This document shows positions 7,986 through 17,389 of a DNA stretch of 64,000 nt, one piece after another. Every line of letters starts with the position of its first letter. The stretch's first letter is position 1. The stretch covers positions 3,500,001 through 3,564,000 of the forward strand of contig NZ_CP053021.1 of the NCBI RefSeq assembly GCF_013001025.1, written 5' to 3'. The notes beneath the pieces were generated by a model. The model saw only the letters and a program-made list of their open reading frames with translations. It did not search any database and had not been told where the DNA came from. This stretch comes from Sphingobium yanoikuyae. Its GTDB lineage: Bacteria; Pseudomonadota; Alphaproteobacteria; Sphingomonadales; Sphingomonadaceae. The translations under genes and the position numbers were made by a program.

Positions 7986-10900
7986 CTATTCCACCCGCGC
8001 CGCGTAAAGGCCGTGGTGCGACAGCATGAACAGGGTCTTGCCGTCCGGGCCGCCGAACAGCAGCTGTAGCGGCCGTTCGGGCACATCGATCCGACCGATC
8101 GGCTTACCGTCGGGCGCATAAACGAAGACCTGGCCATTGGCGACATAGACCCGGCCCTGCGCGTCGCTGACCACGCCCTCCCCGCCACGATCGGCGAAGG
8201 GCTTGAGGTCGGTCAGCGTGCCGTTGCCGGAGACTAGTGCGCTGTAGGTGCGGTTTTCCGATCCGTTGGTGACATAGATGCGCTGGCTCGGCTTGCCCTG
8301 AACGAAGCCATAGCTGTCGAGCGTGTGGGAAAAGCGCAGGCCGCGATGGTCGACCGGTCCCTGGGCAAAGACGCGCCAGGCTGGCAGGGCGATGCTGCCA
8401 TCGGGTGAGACATAGGCTTGGGCATTGGACTGCGCGGCGTCGCGGGCGAACATGTCGGCAAGCGCGGTGAACTGATAGGTCTTGGGATCGATCTGGTCCC
8501 TGAACTCGCCATTCACCCACCAGTTGACCGGGAAGATCGTGGATGCGCTGCCCTGCCCCGCAGGCGTCGCCGGGATGACGCTGACCTGCGCGTCCGGCGC
8601 GCCGGGGGTGACGCTATAGACGGTGCCGTTGCGGCCATAGGAGGAAAGGACGAGCAGATTGCCCGACTTGTCGATGGTCAGGTTCACCGGATCGAGCGCG
8701 GCGTCGCGGATCATCTCCAGCCGGCCCGCGTCGGACCAGCGCCAGATGCGCTGGAAGAAGCGGTCGACGAAATAGAGCCGGCCCTGTGCGTCCACCGCGC
8801 CACCGCCCAACCCGTAGAAACCGTCAGCGAGTTTCTCCACGCTGGCGCCGCCGAAGGTCGAGGGGGCGACCGGGTCGGGCTTCGCCGGCACGTCCAGCAC
8901 GGCGAACTCGCGTTCGCGCACTTCCAGGCCATGGGTGATATCCTGAATGGCGTTTTCGAACGGATATTTGGTGAGGCGCAGGAAGGTGCCGCAGCCATTT
9001 TCGTCGCAGGTGCCGACCCCGCTTTCCGCGTTCACATGGACATTGCGGAAGCGGATGTCGTGCGAATTGTAGAGAGACACGGCGGTCGGCGCAGGCTTGC
9101 GCGTGCGGGTGACGCGATAGCCGTGGAAATTGGCGACCAGAATGTTGCGGGAGTCGCGGATTTCGAGCGCGACGGCATCGCCGCTCTCACCCGCCTCCCC
9201 CTCGGTCTGGGGCGCCAGCAATTCCCAGTTGGCGACGCGGTTGAGGCCGATTTCGGTGCGGACATGATGTTCGACCGAGGCCTGGATCAACCGGCCCGGC
9301 GTGTCCGTATCGGAGATCAAAATGCCCGGATGGCCGAAGGTGCTGGGGCTCCAGATATTAGCGAAGGTGCCCCCGCCCCCCTGCGTCACCCAGAGGCTGG
9401 CATATTGGCCGGCCCAGCGGCGCGATGCGTCGGGATCGGCGGTGGCGTTGTTGTTATAGGGATTGCGCCGGCTGCCATCGAAGGCATCGGTGCCATGGCC
9501 GCCCTGGAACTTGACGTCGTTGACCATGGAGTTGGCGCCGGCCTTCCATAGCAAGCCGGTCGCGCGCGGATTGGCGCCATTGGTGTCGAGCGCCAGACCG
9601 GCGACGATCGCGTCGCCGCCCTGCGCGCTTTCAATGAGCGCCTTGGGCGCACCGACGCCCTGGAAGGCAGGCGTGCCATCGGGCAGGACGATCTGGGTCA
9701 GGCTGGGGTGCAGGCCGATCAGCACCGTGTCGGCGCGCAGCCGCAGCGTGTCGCTCACCTTGTAGAAACCGGCGGGGAAGTAGACGACGCGGTGGCTGTC
9801 GATCGCCTTCTGCAGCGCGGCGGTGTCGTCCGTGCTATTGTCGCCCTTCGCCCCCAATGTGCGGACATTCACCCATTCGGCGACGGGCGGCAGCGGGCGA
9901 ATGGCGGGCGCGCCGGGTGCGGGCAGGCTGGCGATCGGCTGCGCCTGCATGTCGGTCTTATAGTCGCCGATCCGGCCAAGGCCCGGCAGAGTCAGGCCAT
10001 GGGTGAAGGAGGAGACCTTGTAAGCCTTCCCCTGCCCCGCCACCGTCCGGCCGCTTTCGCGGAAGCGGGCGAAGGTCGGGGTGTTGGCGGCCAGCACATT
10101 CTGGAAGCCGACCTGGGTATAGACATTCTTCTCGTTGGAGATGATGACGCCAGCCTTCGAAACATTTTCGAAGCGGACATCCTGGCCCCAGAGCCAGTCG
10201 CCATAGCCCCGGTCAATCTCGATCCCGACCGGCACATTGCGGAAGGCGACATTGAGCAGGGTCAGCCCGGCCTCATGCTCGCGAATGGCGGCGTCGCGCT
10301 GTCCCTCGAACGTCGCATCGACCAGGGCGAAGGGCCAGGCAGGCGAGGTCTTTTCCGCCAGGATGCCATAGCGGCCGCCCTTGAAGTGCAGATCCTCCGC
10401 CTCGTTGGCGACATGGTAGAGGCCGGCGAGGCCCGAACCGATGTCGAAATCGACATGGCTGACGAAGCTGTGCTGGGCGGAATGGAAGCGGATCGCGGTC
10501 GCCGCCGGATTACCGTCCATGATGCGGAAATCGATATTGCCGAGCGCGGAATAGAAGGTGCCCGGATTGGCGTCGGCAATTGTCTTGTCGAACGGCACGC
10601 TGCCGGCCGGGGGGAAGGCGGCGGGCCAGCTTTCCTTGTCCGTCTGACGCTTGCCGCCGGTGAAGATCAGCATATGGGCGACGCCGCGCTGGAAACCGGG
10701 CGTGTTGGCGCCGAGCAGGATCACCGGGCGCTGCGCGCCGATGCCGAAGATGCGCACGCCGGGCCACAGGAACAGGGTACGGCTGATGCGGTAGGTGCCC
10801 TGGGGCAGGAAGACGATGCCGCCGCCGGGCGTCGCGGCGGCTGCGTCGAGCGCCTGCTGGATCGCGGCGCTATCATCGGCGCGGCCATCGCCCACGCCCT

Positions 10901-11027
10901 TCACCGTCACGGCGCGCGCATCGTCGGGCATGGCGGTGTAGACGGACGGAGACGCGAAAGCCGGCTGCGCCGCCATCAGACATAGCAGCATCGACACACA
11001 AGCTCCGCTCAATCCGCCACGATACAT
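7986..11027 (-). CDS. Exported tandem beta-helix (GH55-like) plus SMP-30-like propeller protein
   Basis: About 1013 residues. Signal peptide MYRGGLSGACVSMLLCLM...AFA; ATG 11027 is chosen because GGAG lies nine bases upstream. Two pectate-lyase-3 type helix starts are visible: DGRADDSAAIQQALDAAA at about residue 50 and DNSTDDTAALQKAIDSHR at about 405. This tandem arrangement is that of GH55 exo-beta-1,3-glucanases. After about residue 750 the sequence changes to a gluconolactonase/SMP-30-like propeller (GAVDAQGRLYFVD, NLTIDKSGNLLVLSS, LQLLFGGPDGKTLFMLS). It is paralogous along its length to the protein at 14212-17235 and lies downstream of a TonB receptor gene in the same direction. Substrate is unknown; polysaccharide cleavage at the cell surface is inferred. 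Confidence 0.8.
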   Translation of the reverse strand: MYRGGLSGACVSMLLCLMAAQPAFASPSVYTAMPDDARAVTVKGVGDGRADDSAAIQQALDAAAATPGGGIVFLPQGTYRISRTLFLWPGVRIFGIGAQRPVILLGANTPGFQRGVAHMLIFTGGKRQTDKESWPAAFPPAGSVPFDKTIADANPGTFYSALGNIDFRIMDGNPAATAIRFHSAQHSFVSHVDFDIGSGLAGLYHVANEAEDLHFKGGRYGILAEKTSPAWPFALVDATFEGQRDAAIREHEAGLTLLNVAFRNVPVGIEIDRGYGDWLWGQDVRFENVSKAGVIISNEKNVYTQVGFQNVLAANTPTFARFRESGRTVAGQGKAYKVSSFTHGLTLPGLGRIGDYKTDMQAQPIASLPAPGAPAIRPLPPVAEWVNVRTLGAKGDNSTDDTAALQKAIDSHRVVYFPAGFYKVSDTLRLRADTVLIGLHPSLTQIVLPDGTPAFQGVGAPKALIESAQGGDAIVAGLALDTNGANPRATGLLWKAGANSMVNDVKFQGGHGTDAFDGSRRNPYNNNATADPDASRRWAGQYASLWVTQGGGGTFANIWSPSTFGHPGILISDTDTPGRLIQASVEHHVRTEIGLNRVANWELLAPQTEGEAGESGDAVALEIRDSRNILVANFHGYRVTRTRKPAPTAVSLYNSHDIRFRNVHVNAESGVGTCDENGCGTFLRLTKYPFENAIQDITHGLEVREREFAVLDVPAKPDPVAPSTFGGASVEKLADGFYGLGGGAVDAQGRLYFVDRFFQRIWRWSDAGRLEMIRDAALDPVNLTIDKSGNLLVLSSYGRNGTVYSVTPGAPDAQVSVIPATPAGQGSASTIFPVNWWVNGEFRDQIDPKTYQFTALADMFARDAAQSNAQAYVSPDGSIALPAWRVFAQGPVDHRGLRFSHTLDSYGFVQGKPSQRIYVTNGSENRTYSALVSGNGTLTDLKPFADRGGEGVVSDAQGRVYVANGQVFVYAPDGKPIGRIDVPERPLQLLFGGPDGKTLFMLSHHGLYAARVE

Positions 11028-11051
11028 CAGCCAGGCTCCGTAAAAAGAAGA

Positions 11052-11077
11052 TGTCCCGGCCGTGCAGGACCGGGACA
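11052..11077 (-). other. Intercistronic stem-loop between TonB receptor and beta-helix gene
   Basis: TGTCCCGG and CCGGGACA form a perfect eight-pair stem with a ten-base loop. On the minus-strand transcript it follows the receptor stop and is followed by TCTTCTTTTT, a broken T run, then by the ribosome binding site of the next gene. It could be a leaky terminator or an mRNA-processing and stability hairpin that lowers expression of the downstream enzyme relative to the receptor. Confidence 0.6.
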
Positions 11078-11105
11078 AGTTTGGGGGGAGAGATGTTATG
11101 TTTTA

Positions 11106-14075
11106 TCAGAAATTGAAGCGGACACCGGCGCGATAGATGCGGCCCAGCGTGTCGTAGAGCGCCGGGTTGATATCGAGACCGGTGTTGGTCTGGGGCGAGG
11201 CAACCGGATCCTTGTCGAACAGATTGTCGACCTTGCCATAGAGGGACACACGGTCGCTGAACTTGAAGGTGGCGCCGATGTCGACATAGAAGGCCCCCTT
11301 CATCTTGTTATAGTCGATGGTCGGGTGGTTCGCGGTCGAGGTCGGGCAGGACGACTGGCAGACGACATATTGGTTGCCGAAGGTGCCGTCGCTGATCCAG
11401 CGTTCCTGCACCGTCAGGCTGAATTTGCCGCTGTCATAGGTCTGCACCGCCAGCCATTTCCAGTCGGGGGTGTTGCCGTTGTTGGCGCCGGCCTGATCGA
11501 CCGGATCGACACCGGCAATGCCCGCCTCCACAATGAACTTGCGGATATGGGTGCCGAGCGCGCGGACGGTGAAGTTGCCCGGCAGGCCGAGCGGTTGCTG
11601 CCACTGATAGCTCGCCTCGATATCGAAGCCGCTGGTCCGCCAGGAGGCAAGGTTGAACGGCTGGACATTGATATAGTTGAGGCTGGGATTGGCATTGTCG
11701 AGGCTGAAGCCGCCACAGAAGGCCTGATTGCCATCATAGCAGAACTGGACGATCTGCTGCGCCGACAGGCTGGAGACGACGCCCTTCAGCTTGATGTCAT
11801 AATAGTCGAATGACAGGCTGAGGCCCGGCAGCCAGGAGGGGCGCGCCAGCACGATACCGATTTCGGTGTTGCGGGCGATTTCGGGCTTCAGATTGGGGTT
11901 GCCGATGGTGTTCTGGAATGCCTGAACCGCTGCGCCCTGGAAGGGATCGCTGAAGTTCGGCAGGGTCGTGACGGTCGGCGCAGCGAACAGTTCCGACAGG
12001 TTGGGTGCCCGGACGTCGCGCGAGGTGACGGCGCGCAGGCGGATGCCGTCGAGTGGCGTGTCCCAGGTACCGCCGACCTTCCAAGCCCAGACCGTGCCCG
12101 ATGTGCTGTAATGGGTGCCACGGCCCGCTGCGTTCAGGTTGGCGCGGCCGACCGCTTCGCTGTCGAACAGCGGCATGTCGATTTCCACGAAGCCTTCATA
12201 GACTTCATATTTGCCGCGACCGTTCTTGTAGTTGCCGGCTGCCCAGTTGCTGCCCTGTGCGCCATTGAGCAGCGGGTCGGCGGGATAATCGGCGCTGTTC
12301 GGGCTGAGATCGGACACGCCCGCGCCATAGGGATCGGCATTCACACGGTAGAATTCGCGGCGATATTCGGCGCCGAAGGCGACCGAGAGCGGGCCTGCCC
12401 ACAATTCCACCGGATTGCCCGAGAAGTTGAGGCTCGCGACGTCCTGGGTCAGCTTGGTGTGCTGGAACGGGCCATTGTCATGCGGCGCGACATAGGCGAG
12501 CGCGGCGGCCGAGGGGGTGAAGCCACCGAAGATGTTGATCGGCTGGCAACCGAGCGCGCGGGCGGCCGGATCGGCGCAGACGATCGCGCCGTTGAGGGTG
12601 ATCGCATTGGCCGCCGCAGCATAGCGGTTCTGCAGCACGATATCCTTCACCCGGATGTCCGAGATGGTGATGCCATGCTCATAATAGGCGTCATAATTCC
12701 AGTCGGTGCCGGCCGCGCCGAACTTGCCCTTGGCACCGGCGACGAAGCGATATTGCTTGCGATCGGTATAGACCTGCGGATCGGGGAAGGCGGCGTTGGA
12801 CGAACCGAAGCCGAAGGAGGTGATGCCGGCGGTGGCGCACTGGTCACGCACCGACTGGGGCAGATAGGGGTTGGAACATTGGACGGTCAGGTTGGCGCGG
12901 CCATAGCCGGGGCTAGGCTGGTTGTTGGTCTTCACCTGCGCGACATTGACCGTGACATAGGCTTCGTTGTTGTCGGCGAAATCATAGCCGATCCGGCCAT
13001 AGCCGTTGATGCGTTCCAGCGAGGATTTGAGCGAGGCGCCCGAGCCGGGTGCGCCCGACAGGTCGCCGCCCTCGCAGAAGCTGTTGCCGCGATAGCAGTT
13101 GGTGACCGCGCCGGTGCCGGTCGGCGTGCCGTTCGAGCCATAGTTGAACTGATAGGGATTGCCATTCTGGTCGAAGGCGATGCCCTGCAGCGGGCCATTG
13201 TTGATCAGGCCGTAGCGGGCATATTGATAGGGCTGGGCATAATCGCGGTAATTATATTGCGGCAGGCCATTGTTGGTCTGGCCGGTGTTCATCAGCGTGG
13301 TGGCGCGATACCAGTTGCGGCTGCCCGCGAGATCGGTGCCGAAGTCGCCGGCGCCCACGCCGCCTTCATGGTCATATTCGCCGCTGACCACGACATGCAG
13401 ACGATCGTCCATGAAGGATTTGCCATAGGCGGCCTGGACCAGCGCGGTTTCGTCATCGCCATATTTGGTGATGCTGCCCAGGATATTGCCCTTGAAGCCT
13501 TCGAAATGAGTGTCGGTGATGAAGTTGACCACGCCGCCGACCGCGTCCGAGCCGTAGGAGGCCGAGGCACCGCCGGTGACGACGTCGACGCGCTTCACCA
13601 GCAGCTGCGGGAACATGGAAATGTCGGGCACGCCGGTGACATTGGCGCCAACGACGCGCTGGCCGTCGAGCAGGGTCAGGGTGCGGATCGCGCCCAGGCC
13701 ACGCAGCGAGAAGGAGCTGAGGCCCTGCTGGCCGCTGGACGTGGAGAAGGTGCCGGTGGCGGCGCCGGTCGAGCCCTGGAGCGAGGGCAGCTGGGCGATG
13801 GTGTTGAAGATGTTGGGCTGGGCGTTGTTGGCGATCTGCTCCTCACCGATGACGGTGGTGGGCGTCGGCGCATTGAAGCCGCTGGTGGTGATGCGCGATC
13901 CGGTGACGATGATGTCGGCGCTCTGTGCGGCCGGCGCATCGCTCGTCTGGGCCTGCGGCGCGGGTTCGGCCGCCGGTTCGGTCTGCGCCTGGGCGGTGCC
14001 GGCCAGCGCCATGATGGCGACGGCGGCCAGGCTGACGCCCGCCATATGCCGATGGATTGCGATCTGCACGTTCAT
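11106..14075 (-). CDS. TonB-dependent outer-membrane receptor (beta-helix locus)
   Basis: About 989 residues. The signal peptide (HMAGVSLAAVAIMALAGTAQAQ) is followed by a Pro/Ala-rich stretch and the plug domain (ADIIVTGSRITTSGFNAPTP; VDVVTGGASASYGSDAVGGV near residue 190). A long 22-strand-type barrel rich in Tyr, Asn and Gly follows, ending in AGVRFNF with a terminal Phe as required for barrel assembly. Such receptors import oligosaccharides or siderophores using TonB energy. GAAGAGGA precedes ATG 14075. It is sandwiched between two paralogous beta-helix protein genes, so its ligand is probably an oligosaccharide released by those proteins (inference). An operator-like motif lies about 95 bases upstream. 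Confidence 0.93.
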   Translation of the reverse strand: MNVQIAIHRHMAGVSLAAVAIMALAGTAQAQTEPAAEPAPQAQTSDAPAAQSADIIVTGSRITTSGFNAPTPTTVIGEEQIANNAQPNIFNTIAQLPSLQGSTGAATGTFSTSSGQQGLSSFSLRGLGAIRTLTLLDGQRVVGANVTGVPDISMFPQLLVKRVDVVTGGASASYGSDAVGGVVNFITDTHFEGFKGNILGSITKYGDDETALVQAAYGKSFMDDRLHVVVSGEYDHEGGVGAGDFGTDLAGSRNWYRATTLMNTGQTNNGLPQYNYRDYAQPYQYARYGLINNGPLQGIAFDQNGNPYQFNYGSNGTPTGTGAVTNCYRGNSFCEGGDLSGAPGSGASLKSSLERINGYGRIGYDFADNNEAYVTVNVAQVKTNNQPSPGYGRANLTVQCSNPYLPQSVRDQCATAGITSFGFGSSNAAFPDPQVYTDRKQYRFVAGAKGKFGAAGTDWNYDAYYEHGITISDIRVKDIVLQNRYAAAANAITLNGAIVCADPAARALGCQPINIFGGFTPSAAALAYVAPHDNGPFQHTKLTQDVASLNFSGNPVELWAGPLSVAFGAEYRREFYRVNADPYGAGVSDLSPNSADYPADPLLNGAQGSNWAAGNYKNGRGKYEVYEGFVEIDMPLFDSEAVGRANLNAAGRGTHYSTSGTVWAWKVGGTWDTPLDGIRLRAVTSRDVRAPNLSELFAAPTVTTLPNFSDPFQGAAVQAFQNTIGNPNLKPEIARNTEIGIVLARPSWLPGLSLSFDYYDIKLKGVVSSLSAQQIVQFCYDGNQAFCGGFSLDNANPSLNYINVQPFNLASWRTSGFDIEASYQWQQPLGLPGNFTVRALGTHIRKFIVEAGIAGVDPVDQAGANNGNTPDWKWLAVQTYDSGKFSLTVQERWISDGTFGNQYVVCQSSCPTSTANHPTIDYNKMKGAFYVDIGATFKFSDRVSLYGKVDNLFDKDPVASPQTNTGLDINPALYDTLGRIYRAGVRFNF

Positions 14076-14167
14076 TCCTCTTCCCCTCTTGTCACCAGGC
14101 GCCCTCCCGGCGTCGGCGCGCCCATGGCGGGCTATTGTGTGAGTATTAATCCCGAGCGGTCGCCACC

Positions 14168-14189
14168 GCACTTACGACATAGGTCGTAG
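14168..14189 (-). promoter_or_regulatory. Operator-like motif upstream of the TonB receptor (copy 1)
   Basis: Contains the perfect dyad TACGAC-N4-GTCGTA inside a 22-bp stretch that recurs at 17296-17317 with only two differences. Both copies are preceded on the plus strand by GAGCGGTCGC. Sitting about 95 bases before the receptor start, it is a likely regulator-binding site. The regulator is not in the window. Confidence 0.6.
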
Positions 14190-14211
14190 GCGGCGGTGAA
14201 CCGTCGCTTTT

Positions 14212-17200
14212 TCAGGGCTTTGCGGCGTAAAGCGCGTGGTGCGTCAGGATGAAAAGCGTGCGCTTGTCGGGGCCGCCGAACAGGATCTGGAGCGGCCGGT
14301 CGGGCACGTCGATGCGGCCAGATTCCTTGCCGTCGGGGCCGTAGACGAAGATCTGGCCATTGGCGACGAATACCCTGCCCTGCCCGTCCACCGCGACGCT
14401 CTCGCCACCGCGATTGGCGAAGGGTTTGAGGCCGGTCAGCGTGCCGCCCGGCCCCACCGTGCCGCTATAGGTGATATTCTCCGACCCGTTGGTGACGAAC
14501 AGCCGATCCCCGATCTTGCCGGAGACGAAGCCATTGGCGTTGAGGCCATCGGACCAGCGCCAGCCGGTATGATCGATCGGCCCCTGCTGCCAGACGCGGA
14601 AGGCCGGCAGGGACAGGCTGCCGTCGGGTGAGACATATTCCTTGGCCTTGGGCGTGCCGACGTCACGGGCGAACATTTCGGCCAGCGTCGTGAACTCGTA
14701 GGTCTTGGGGTCGAGCTGGTCGCGAAACTCGCCATTATTCCACCAGTTGACCGGCAGCAGCGTCTTGGCCGCGCCAGAGCTGCGCACCGGGGTCGGCTGG
14801 ATCAGCGTCAGCGCGTCCTTTGGACCGGCGGGGTCGAACGAATAGGCGCCCCCCTTCGCGCCGAGCGAGGACAGGACCATGACATGACCCGAAGCGTCGA
14901 TGGCCAGATTGACCGGATCGAGCGCATGGTCGCGAACGATCTCCAGCCCCTTGCCCTCGCTCCAGCGGTGGATGCGCTGGAAGCGGCGGTCGATGAAATA
15001 GAGCTGCCCTTGCGCGTCCACAGCCGCGCCGGAGATCGACCAGAAGCCATCCTCCAGCTTCTCGACCTTCGTGCCCGAAGGCGCGACCGCAGGGACCGCG
15101 CTGCCGGCCGGGCCGATATCCAGCGCGGCAAACTCGCGCTCGCGCACCAGCAGCTTGCGGCTGACATCCTCGATCGCATTGTCGAACGGATATTTGCTGG
15201 CGCGCAGGAAGGTGCCGCAGCCTTCATCGTCGCAGGTGGCATAGCCGCTCTCGCCATTCACATGGACGTTGCGGAAGCGGATATTGCCGGAGTTGGTGAT
15301 CTTCACCGCGCTCTTTTCCGGCGCATAGGTCCGGGTGACGCGATAGCCATGATAGTTGGCGAACAGCAGGTTGCTGGAGTTGCGGATATCGAGCGAGATG
15401 GCGTCGGGGCCGTCATCCACTTCCTGCTCGGTCTGGGGCGCCAGGAACTCCCAGTTGCGCACATTGTCGAGCACAATCTCGTTGCGGGCATGATGTTCGA
15501 CCGACATTTCATAGACATGGCCGGGCGTATCGGTGTCGGTGATGTAGAAGCCCGCCTGGGCAAAGCTGTTGGGGCTCCACACGTCAGCGAAGGTGCCGCC
15601 GCCGCCGTCCGTCACCCAGATGCTGGGATATTGGGCGTCGAGCCGGCTGTCGGTGACCGGATCGCCGGTGTTGACGCGCAGCGTGCCGAGCATCTTGCCA
15701 TCGGCAGTGGGCGTGCCGCCACCGCCCATTATCTTGACGTCCTCGACCAGGCTCTGTTCGCCCGATCGCCAGAGCAGGGCGGAGGCGCGCGGGTTCACCC
15801 GGCCGGTGAAGAGGCCGAGGCCGGAGAGGATATTGTCGCCGCCCTTGCGGCTTTCGAGGATCGGCAGGACGGCGCCGAGGCCGGCATGTTTGGGGTTATT
15901 GTCGGGAATGAAGAGCTGGGTGATAGCCGGGTGCAGGCCGATCAGGATACTGTCCGGGCGCAGGGTCAGCCTGTCCGTCACCTTGTAGAAGCCGGTCGGG
16001 AAATAGAGGATGCGGTTGGCGTCGATCGCCTTTTGCAGGGCGGCGGTGTCGTCCGCCTTGCCGTCGCCGACTGCGCCCAGGGTGCGGACATTGACCCACT
16101 GCTCCATCGGCGGCAGGTCGCGGATCGCGGACGCGCGGGGCGCCGGCATGGCGGAGAGCGGCTGGATGTCGGCGGTGGTGGCATAATCGCCCGTGTGGCC
16201 GAGTGCCGGGACGGCGAGGCCATAGGAGAAATTGGCGACCTTATAGGTCTTGCCCTTGCCGTCGATCGTCCTGCCGCTGTCGCGGAAGCGGGCGAAGACC
16301 GGGCTGTTGACCGCCAGCGCATTATCGAAGCCGACCTGGGTGAAGACATTCTTCTCGTTCGAGATGACGACCCCGGCCCTGGACACATTTTCGAACCGGA
16401 CATCCTTGCCCCAGAGGCTGTCGCTGTAGCCCCGGTCGATCTCGATCCCGACCGGCGTGTTCTTGATCGCGACATTGACGAGGGTAAGGTCGACCTCATG
16501 CTCGCGGATGGCGGCGTCGCGCTGGCCGTCGAAGCTGGAGTCCAGCAGGGTGAACTGCCAGGCGGGCGAGGTCTTTTCGGTGACGATGCCATAGCGACCG
16601 CCCTGAAAATGGACATTCTCGATCACGTTGCCGGCCTGATAGACGCCGGCGAAGGCGGTGCCGAGGCGGAATTCCATATGGCTGAGGAAGGCATGCTGGG
16701 CCATGCGGAAGCGCACGCCAGCGGCGGCCGGATTGCCCGCGCCGATCTCGATATCGACATTGCTCATCGACGAATAGAAGGTGCCCGAATTGGCGTCGCG
16801 AACGATCTTGTCGCGGGGCACGACCGTCGGCACCGGGACCGGCACCTTGCCAACCTGATATTGATCGCCGCCAGCGAAGATCACCATGGTCGACACGCCC
16901 TGCTGAAAGCCCGGCGTGTTGGCACCGAGCAACAGCACCGGCCGGGTCGGGCCGACGCCATAGACGCGCACGCCCGCCGGCACGATCAGCGAGCGGGTGA
17001 TGCGATAGGTGCCCGACGGCAGGAAGACGATGCCATGGCCGGTCGCGTCGCGGGCCTGGTCGAGCGCCTGCTGGATCGCGGCGCTGTCATCGGCACGGCC
17101 ATCGCCGACCGCCTTCACCGTCACCGCATGGGGCTCGGCCGGCGCGACCGGGAAGACCGAGGTCGTCGCGGCAAAGGCCGGTACCCCGATGCTTGTTGCC

Positions 17201-17235
17201 GCCAGCAAAGCCGCGATCATGCTGCGTCCGATCAT
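14212..17235 (-). CDS. Exported tandem beta-helix (GH55-like) plus SMP-30-like propeller protein (paralogue)
   Basis: About 1007 residues. Signal peptide MIGRSMIAALLAATSIGVPAFA; GGGAGG lies six bases before ATG 17235. It has the same three-part architecture as the protein at 7986-11027: a first beta-helix (DGRADDSAAIQQALDQARD), a second (DGKADDTAALQKAIDANR at about residue 395) and a C-terminal gluconolactonase-like propeller (GAAVDAQGQLYFIDRRFQ, LQILFGGPDKRTLFILT). The two proteins align over most of their length, with many identical stretches such as PVGIEIDRGY and NEKNV. They arose by duplication or act on related linkages. The gene precedes the TonB receptor in the same direction. The next gene upstream is a divergent gluconokinase. 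Confidence 0.8.
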   Translation of the reverse strand: MIGRSMIAALLAATSIGVPAFAATTSVFPVAPAEPHAVTVKAVGDGRADDSAAIQQALDQARDATGHGIVFLPSGTYRITRSLIVPAGVRVYGVGPTRPVLLLGANTPGFQQGVSTMVIFAGGDQYQVGKVPVPVPTVVPRDKIVRDANSGTFYSSMSNVDIEIGAGNPAAAGVRFRMAQHAFLSHMEFRLGTAFAGVYQAGNVIENVHFQGGRYGIVTEKTSPAWQFTLLDSSFDGQRDAAIREHEVDLTLVNVAIKNTPVGIEIDRGYSDSLWGKDVRFENVSRAGVVISNEKNVFTQVGFDNALAVNSPVFARFRDSGRTIDGKGKTYKVANFSYGLAVPALGHTGDYATTADIQPLSAMPAPRASAIRDLPPMEQWVNVRTLGAVGDGKADDTAALQKAIDANRILYFPTGFYKVTDRLTLRPDSILIGLHPAITQLFIPDNNPKHAGLGAVLPILESRKGGDNILSGLGLFTGRVNPRASALLWRSGEQSLVEDVKIMGGGGTPTADGKMLGTLRVNTGDPVTDSRLDAQYPSIWVTDGGGGTFADVWSPNSFAQAGFYITDTDTPGHVYEMSVEHHARNEIVLDNVRNWEFLAPQTEQEVDDGPDAISLDIRNSSNLLFANYHGYRVTRTYAPEKSAVKITNSGNIRFRNVHVNGESGYATCDDEGCGTFLRASKYPFDNAIEDVSRKLLVREREFAALDIGPAGSAVPAVAPSGTKVEKLEDGFWSISGAAVDAQGQLYFIDRRFQRIHRWSEGKGLEIVRDHALDPVNLAIDASGHVMVLSSLGAKGGAYSFDPAGPKDALTLIQPTPVRSSGAAKTLLPVNWWNNGEFRDQLDPKTYEFTTLAEMFARDVGTPKAKEYVSPDGSLSLPAFRVWQQGPIDHTGWRWSDGLNANGFVSGKIGDRLFVTNGSENITYSGTVGPGGTLTGLKPFANRGGESVAVDGQGRVFVANGQIFVYGPDGKESGRIDVPDRPLQILFGGPDKRTLFILTHHALYAAKP

Positions 17236-17295
17236 GTCCGCCTCCCATCCTCATTTTTATAGATGGTGCATGGCTAGGGGAGCGGTCGCGGCTTG

Positions 17296-17317
17296 GCACT
17301 TGCGACAAAGGTCGTAG
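17296..17317 (-). promoter_or_regulatory. Operator-like motif upstream of beta-helix gene (copy 2)
   Basis: A second copy of the 22-bp motif at 14168-14189. The dyad core is TGCGAC-N4-GTCGTA, imperfect by one position, and the flanking GCACTT and leading GAGCGGTCGC are kept. It lies about 60 bases upstream of the beta-helix gene and just before the divergent gluconokinase, so it could serve both. Confidence 0.6.
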
Positions 17318-17389
17318 TTTTCCTGTGGGGTGACGCGGCCTTATAGCGGGAAGACCGATCCCCCTGCCCCAGCGACCAAGGACGCCCGC

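Noticed and set aside
7986..17235. Pectate lyase assignment for the two large beta-helix proteins
   Set aside because: The PF12708-like motif is shared by many folds; the tandem double helix resembles GH55 and no pectate-lyase calcium site was recognised.
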